From positions 310,001 to 374,000 of the forward strand of contig MU404058.1 of NCBI GenBank assembly GCA_022695795.1: 64,000 nt of DNA. Direction: 5' to 3'. This DNA comes from Biscogniauxia marginata. Its lineage: Eukaryota; Ascomycota; Sordariomycetes; Xylariales; Xylariaceae. The notes under the pieces are model-generated. The model was not told where the DNA came from, searched no databases, and saw nothing but the letters and a program-made list of their open reading frames with translations. Shown piece after piece: positions 58,601 to 64,000 of the stretch. How positions within the stretch are numbered: position 1 is the stretch's first letter; each line of letters opens with the position of its first letter. The position numbers and the translations under genes are program-made.

Positions 58601-59363
58601 CGTCATGCTCCCGTGATTCCAGTAATGCTTATGGAGATCATCGAGGTCTTTCAACTGTCCGATGTGAACCGGAGAAGTTGATCTGGTACTGGTCAAGATA
58701 GATCCGATGCCTTTCTCATCCTTGGCCTGCTTCGCTTCTTGGATGATTGCTTCAAAACGGTGTTTGAACCTCGATTCTTCAGCCCTCCCTTTATTCTCGG
58801 GTTTGTATAGCTTCCACATCTTTCGGATCTCAGCAAGAGTTGCCGAGTCGCAGATCTTGAACTGGGATCCATATCTACTCTGCTGCCAGGTGTCCATAGT
58901 CTCCGAGGCTTCATATAGCTTCTTGGCCTGCAAGCGAAGAAGATCTAGGGATTTATCGTCAAGGTAAAGATGGTAGTAGATATTCCACATCGAATCGATA
59001 TCCTTATCTTTCTCGTCGATTATGAGAGACAGGAGAAGGACATTGCGAGCTAGGATGCGTGATATTAGCAGATGACCCTTGTACTATGGGAGTGTAGCAT
59101 ACCAATGACAGCCCTCTGTAGATCGCAACAGGTAATATCCATGCGCCGGCCTTGTAAAAGTTAACTTTCAAGCATTCCAAAACTTCCAATGGGAAATTAC
59201 CATCCACGTGGCTAGTGAATAAGATGTTCCATACATCACCACAGCCGAGGAGTAGAATGTTGGTCGGGACATAGGGCGGAATTGCCTGGGTCAGCGACAC
59301 AGCGGGTGTGTTCCCAATAGGGTAGAAAAATTGTATTATGTTGATCGCAGCAGAGGTCAGCAT
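55679..59363 (-). CDS. DUF4470 / MYND zinc-finger protein
   Basis: Large fungal protein of 1,193 residues. Exons (- strand): 59363-59201, 59150-59103, 59049-55679, with introns of 50 and 53 bp. The N-terminal DUF4470 begins FFYPIGNTPAVSLTQ and includes ILLLGCGDVWNILFT, then RRMDITCCDLQRAVIARNVLL across the small second exon, a glycine motif resembling a Rossmann/methyltransferase start. The middle ~700 residues are conserved in the family but carry no named domain. The C-terminus is a MYND finger (CAACGMKKARDGADLMSCARC, then YCSRECQRADWKNHKVVC) with eight Cys/His ligands, a protein-interaction zinc fold. Function is unknown. Such proteins are frequent and multicopy in Pezizomycotina. Confidence 0.92.
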
Positions 59364-61380
59364 CTTGATGGAGGACCAGAAGAGGGGTCAGCCTGTAGGG
59401 CACGTATGAGAGAGTCAGATCTTAGAGTCAGTTGAAAAAAAAATGTGACAGGGCCCAGAGGAAAGGATGGAGGGACGATGGGATAGTTCCTTTTTGAAGC
59501 AATCGACCGGTACTGAGTCCGTAAAATATCGATGCCTGTGTGGTAAGCAACCTCCTTTCGAGTGAGATGTAATCAGGCATCCAAACGAAAAAATTCAAAG
59601 TCGGCTTTGTGAGGGAAAGGTACGGTTACCCCGGCAAGTACCCACGAAAGGGGTCATTCATGGGCATCGTTCCCGTGTGTGAAGGGCTAAGTCAAAGAAT
59701 GAGCCATAAATACTGTGCCATGATGTTTAACACAGTGTTTACCTTTCGTCACAAAGCTTTCAGTTGCCGCAGCGACACCACAGGTATCTACACATACGAG
59801 GTATTGAATACTTATATGTCACACCAGGTCAGTAACCTACAATTTTGTGCTTGCTGCACATTAGGAAGTGAGGTGTGATAAATTATATTTTATATTTTCA
59901 TACCGTGATATTATATTTTCCTAAATGTGGTATTAACTAGGTAATCCTTATAAGATGAAACCAGGCGATTCCTGCCTCAACTATTAACTTGTGAAAACGG
60001 ATTAATAAAAGCATATCCTTATCACGATATACTCGGTATGTATAGGGATATTAACGTATTCGCTGCGCGAGGAACTAGAACTACAGTCACTTAAGACATA
60101 GTGCCTTTTGCACGCTACAACCCCTTTGTATCCCTTGGCAACATGTACCTGTCTTATACCTATCGATTTTCCTACACGGCAACTCTTGCCTATTCCTCGC
60201 ACTTGTGGAAATCTTTTATTTCAAATATACTCCCAAGGGACTTCAAAGCAGTAACTATGGATGTCTCCAAATTCTGCGTGTTTTCTAGTAGATGGTATTA
60301 CCATCCCTGAACCTTCCGAAGGGTGTCCATGTGGAGCAAGTAAATTACTCTTACCTGATGTTGTCAGGTGTAATGCAATATTCCGTTGGGTGGAGGGATA
60401 TTATAATGACTTGTGACTCAATGGAAAGTGAGGCAAATCCTAGACACGGTTCAAGTGTTTTCAGAGACGCGGCAATACGGCATCAGCAAACGGATAGTTG
60501 CTTGAGCAAACGGTAGACAACTGCACCGTGTGGAAAAACTTGGCTAAACCATCTTCTCTAAAATAATTTTGTGAACGAAAACCAAGTGGCTCGTCTTAAT
60601 AGCCTTTTTATCTCGTATCTGTGCATGTGTGAATTCAACTCACTGTTGCTGCCCCTTTGGGATTGGCTATTGTGGGCTTCAACGCAGATACCTTTCCACG
60701 GATATAGAGATCTAGCTACCGAATGAGGGTGATCTTTAGTATGACTGGACTGAATACTGATAATTCGAATATCTTTATGATGGAAGACTAAATTATTTTC
60801 ATGGTAATTACTTCCCAGTGTGTACATTCAAATCTCCCATGTTGAACAAGAATTTCATACTTGTCGGACAAGCATCCGATGTTAGCCCTAGGATGAACAG
60901 TAAATAATTATCAGACTTGATGGTACTATATCAAGTGATTCGAATGGATCGACAGCCCTCTCTACGTGGTCAAGTAGCAAAAACTACTATGAAGTAGATG
61001 AAAGGTATTACCTCAGTATTGAATTGAAATTGTAGTCATGTTCTCCCCAGTGATATATTTAAACACCCCCCTTTTTCTTTATACCATTCCTTTTAGTAGC
61101 GTTCGCTGACTTCTAAGAGAAATGTAACTGATGGTATTGCATGATGTATGTTTATCGAATGAGGCAAAAATTGTTTCCCTAACCTTGCAGAAATTCTCTA
61201 ACATCTGGACAAAATTTTAAGAGGGGAGACACGCACCCTCTATTGACTTATTGGTAATAGATAATGCTAGATTCAAAATGATGATAATGATATAATCTGA
61301 TCCTAGTTCTAGCCAACTTTTCTTTTCCCTGGGCGAATCTCGGCAAACTCTTAACAGGCGACGGCAAAAAACTTAATTTC
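59364..61380. other. Intergenic, AT-rich, no gene found
   Basis: 2 kb, AT-rich from about 59,880. Open frames are below 90 codons and without features. Nothing recognised apart from the tRNA-like sequence that follows. Confidence 0.5.
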
Positions 61381-61468
61381 TAGACATTCTGGGAATTGAA
61401 CCCAGGGCCCTTTGTAAACATTATGATTCAATGGAAAACAAATATCATATCCCTAGACCGAATGGTCA
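61381..61468 (-). tRNA. tRNA-Gly(UCC)-like gene with short intron, possibly a pseudogene
   Basis: On the - strand a cloverleaf can be drawn. The T-arm is perfect (CTGGG-TTCAATT-CCCAG). The anticodon stem is perfect (TTTGT/ACAAA) with anticodon TCC at 61,433-61,435. A 15-nt intron (61,417-61,431) sits one base after the anticodon, the canonical site. The D-arm resembles GGTCTAGTGGTATGAT of Pro/Gly tRNAs, but one of the conserved GG pair is A. The acceptor stem pairs AATGTCT with GAC(C)ATT only if one C bulges, and the end pair mismatches. These faults suggest a decaying copy. Identity rests on the anticodon alone. Confidence 0.5.
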
Positions 61469-61909
61469 AACGACATTCAGCTTTGTTTTACGCAGACTTG
61501 TACAAATGAGAAGAATGTGTGGCCTGCAATAGGTCGTAGCCCACGATAAGTAATCAAATCGGCCCCTTTCCCCCTTATGCTAGACCATCCATAGCGCCGG
61601 GCCAAGACGAGATTAGAACACATATTTGAGGTCTAGATCGCGGGCGTGCTAGTTCATACGATTTCAATGCTCGGCAAGCGGAACGTCGCCTCAATTTGTA
61701 TGTTACAGGACATATCACTGCGCCGCATGGCATTCAGAAAACCAGGCCCCTCTAACTGCCCAAATAAACCATACGTTCCCCCGCTGCAGGCAGTCATTAT
61801 CAGGCAGGCACCTATTACCTAGAAGTCAGAGGTGAACGTGAGGATGGCATGAGACATTGAGTGCATATATATATGGAGGCGATTTCTAACACACGCATAT
61901 CCATATAAG

Positions 61910-64000
61910 ATGCTGCTGCATTCATCAAGGCGACTTCAACAATTTGCTACGAAAACCTTTTGTTGGACAGGTCAGTCTAGACACTTCATCATGGCGAGCC
62001 CGAACCCCCTTTCTCGGCTTTTTCGCCAGCAACAACAACCTACAATAGCGCGATTGGCCGTCTTGCAGGCTGCTAGTGACCGTGATGCCCCGATAAAGAT
62101 TGCAGTCACAGAAGCAAATCTAGCAGACACATCGTACGAATGCATCTCCTATGACCACACAGAAGACACAGATACGGTATCCATCTCGGTCGATGGTGAT
62201 GATCGGGACGTCCCTAAAGCGCTGGAAAGTGCTCTGCGCACGTTTCGTCGTAAAGAGAAGCCTCGAACGTTATGGGCGGACTTGCTCGTCGGACGCACTG
62301 TCGAGGAACGTAGCGCGCAGGCAGCCGTGATTCGCCGGATACTTGAGAACGCGGAGAGAACTTTGTGTTGGATAGGCCCCGGCAAAGAATCCACCACCAC
62401 GGTGTTCGGCACGATCCATGACATGGCCAACCGCTGGACCCAGGCTTGCTTGCATGTTGGTATATCGGCTGACATCAAATTAAGCCAGATTACTATGCAG
62501 CAGATGGATGCGCTCAGGAATAGGCTGGATGAATGTGGCTTTGATGATCTGAATTCATTCGACTTTGCTCATTGGCGTGATATTTACGACGTCTTTGGGG
62601 CGCGGTACTGGAAGTCCGTCCAGTGCATCCCCGAGATTGTGCTGGCTAAGCTCGCCATCGTAGTCTGCGGCCGAAGCAACATACAATGGTCAAACTACAT
62701 CGCGGCCTCTCGTGCCATGCCGTTTTTCCAGGCGAAGTTCTTCCAGGTCCCGCTTCTCCCGACTGTCAGGGAGGGATTTGAGATCGCTAACTCGATCGAG
62801 CTCGCGGAGCGGAGGCGGCGGCTCGGCGAGACGATAGAGCTCTTCCCTATGATACAAACGGCCCGGGACTGTGGTGCCAAGGACGTGAGGGAGTACGTGT
62901 TCTCGATGGTCCGCATCGCCACACCCTCCGATCGCATCAAGAGCCACCATTTGGGGCCCCAACCATTGCCCACCGTCGACTACACAAAGAGCGCCCAGCA
63001 AGTCTTTACAGAAGCGGCGCGTTACACTATCCTGGAGCGGCAGGATCTGCTTCTATGGTTTGGCGAGCGCGTGCCGTGCACCAAGAAGCTGAAGGACCTG
63101 CCGAGCTGGGTTCCTGATTTCGGCGCCACTGCGCCGAAGGGCGCTGAACACGACCCGAAAAACGGTCTTCGCCAATGGTGGGAATCTCTCATGCCAATCA
63201 AGCCGATCGCGGTTTCAGACGACAATGCGCTGCACGTGCAGGCGCACGCCCTTGATCGTGTGACTTATGTCTCTCCTGTTTTCAACGCCGGCAACTGCGG
63301 CCGGCTCTGTGTTGAGGAGTTCCTAAAGCTCCCAGGCCCAATCTTCGAGACGGGAGGGCAAAGAGACGAGCGCTTCTGGAGAACACTCATCCTCAATATC
63401 GGCGGGTATGGAGACACACTGGCTGGGAACGTCCAACCAAGTGCTGTCTCGGGTGCTAGCTTCCGGAGCTTAGTTGCCCAGGAGCGCGTTTTGAAGCTCC
63501 TAGACTGCTCTCCCGACCAGCTCCGCTCCCCCGAAATCCAGGCTCGTATCGGCAACAGCCCAGAGGCCCAAGCTCTGTTGCCGCAGTGCGGTGTGGCTCA
63601 GCCGTACGAGGCACTCTTGCGCAAATACGCGATCGGGCGACGCTTCTTCCGTACCGATGGAGGCAGATTCGGCATGACGGCTGTGGAGGACATCGCGTGC
63701 GTCGACCGCACCCTGCTCGATGAGGACGAAGTCAAAGCCTCGCAGCAGGGCCCCGAGGGTCAGCCCCGCGCCCCGGGCTTTGACCGCCTGCTCGTAGACC
63801 CGATGGCGCGCATGATGATGAGCGGTTTCCAGGATTTCCTAAAGAAAAAGGACCCAAAAGCGGCGCGTGCTTACGAAAAAGCCCTGCGTGGGGAGTTTCC
63901 AGGGCAGCAGGAGAATATGGTCCGCATCAAGGGCGGGGTATCAGAAGGCGATGTTGTGGTAGCACTGGTTGGAGGCTTCTTCCCCTATGTGCTGCGGCCA
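61910..64000 (+). CDS. HET-domain-type (heterokaryon incompatibility) protein, 3' end cut off
   Basis: Open without intron for 697 codons to the right edge. The first ATG (61910) gives an Arg-rich, Asp/Glu-free leader (MLLHSSRRLQQFATKTFCW) resembling a mitochondrial presequence. A second in-frame ATG at 61991 (MASPNP) is the alternative. A divergent HET domain follows: YECISYDH for the usual YxALSYxWG, ALRTFRRKEKPRTLWADLL for LRxxxxxRxxWIDAICINQ, and VEERSAQAAVIRRILENAERTLCWIG for the QV..M..IY..A..V..WLG block. The C-terminal region shows the familiar RRFFRTDGGRFGM and GDVVVALVGGFFPYVLRP. HET proteins trigger fungal non-self cell death; this one has weakened core motifs. A TATATATAT run lies at 61,865-61,873. 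Confidence 0.85.
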   Translation, partial: MLLHSSRRLQQFATKTFCWTGQSRHFIMASPNPLSRLFRQQQQPTIARLAVLQAASDRDAPIKIAVTEANLADTSYECISYDHTEDTDTVSISVDGDDRDVPKALESALRTFRRKEKPRTLWADLLVGRTVEERSAQAAVIRRILENAERTLCWIGPGKESTTTVFGTIHDMANRWTQACLHVGISADIKLSQITMQQMDALRNRLDECGFDDLNSFDFAHWRDIYDVFGARYWKSVQCIPEIVLAKLAIVVCGRSNIQWSNYIAASRAMPFFQAKFFQVPLLPTVREGFEIANSIELAERRRRLGETIELFPMIQTARDCGAKDVREYVFSMVRIATPSDRIKSHHLGPQPLPTVDYTKSAQQVFTEAARYTILERQDLLLWFGERVPCTKKLKDLPSWVPDFGATAPKGAEHDPKNGLRQWWESLMPIKPIAVSDDNALHVQAHALDRVTYVSPVFNAGNCGRLCVEEFLKLPGPIFETGGQRDERFWRTLILNIGGYGDTLAGNVQPSAVSGASFRSLVAQERVLKLLDCSPDQLRSPEIQARIGNSPEAQALLPQCGVAQPYEALLRKYAIGRRFFRTDGGRFGMTAVEDIACVDRTLLDEDEVKASQQGPEGQPRAPGFDRLLVDPMARMMMSGFQDFLKKKDPKAARAYEKALRGEFPGQQENMVRIKGGVSEGDVVVALVGGFFPYVLRP

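Noticed and set aside
1..64000. CRISPR arrays, bacterial operons or ribosome-binding sites
   Set aside because: None seen. Spliced genes and fungal families show a eukaryotic nuclear genome.

Overview
The window comes from a filamentous ascomycete (Pezizomycotina). The genes are split by introns of about 50-160 bp with GT...AG ends and CTAAC/CTGAC-like branch sites. The gene families are typical of such fungi: secondary-metabolism P450s, a HET-domain protein, a DUF4470/MYND protein and a fungal rhodopsin-like membrane protein. An AT-rich retrotransposon island carries C-to-T and G-to-A decay of the kind made by repeat-induced point mutation (RIP). I cannot name the genus.

Positions 1 to about 15,560 are an AT-rich, gene-free island of nested, mutated Ty3/Gypsy chromodomain retrotransposons. 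Element C (1974-9403, + strand) is complete, with two 405-bp LTRs and a 5-bp target duplication (CTAAA). It sits inside the integrase region of a related element B (1-1973 continued at 9404-11169, + strand). B in turn abuts and appears to have split a third relative A (11170-13863, - strand). Between the end of pol and the 3' LTR, B and C both keep an antisense reading frame. In both copies its six Cys-or-Tyr positions fit the Zn2Cys6 zinc-cluster spacing, followed by a coiled-coil and basic tail. This is the most unusual signal in the window. A further 1.7 kb of decayed DNA (13,864-15,560) is unidentified.

Positions 15.6-25.2 kb are an accessory region: an intact five-exon P450 right beside the island, a convergent five-exon amidohydrolase, and a six-exon rhodopsin-like membrane protein. 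Long stretches without genes follow. Positions 28.7-34.1 kb hold, all on the - strand, an F-box protein, an alpha/beta hydrolase with an apparent one-base frameshift, and a GC-rich capsule-type glycosyltransferase.

Positions 34.9-37.9 kb hold a divergent housekeeping pair: TAF11 of TFIID (-) and GTP cyclohydrolase I (+). Next come a small membrane protein (-), a second P450 (+, five exons), a small secreted six-cysteine protein (-), a small cysteine-rich protein (+), and a secreted metallophosphoesterase (+).

Positions 48.2-52.5 kb hold thymidylate kinase with a long low-complexity N-terminus, and a disordered nuclear-type protein with KEN-box and RxxL motifs (both -). Positions 55.7-59.4 kb hold a 1,193-residue DUF4470/MYND protein (-). 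A tRNA-Gly-like sequence lies at 61.4 kb. A HET-type protein (+) starts at 61.9 kb and runs off the right edge. All spliced models were assembled by eye. Each gives a reading frame divisible by three, with family motifs continuing across the junctions.
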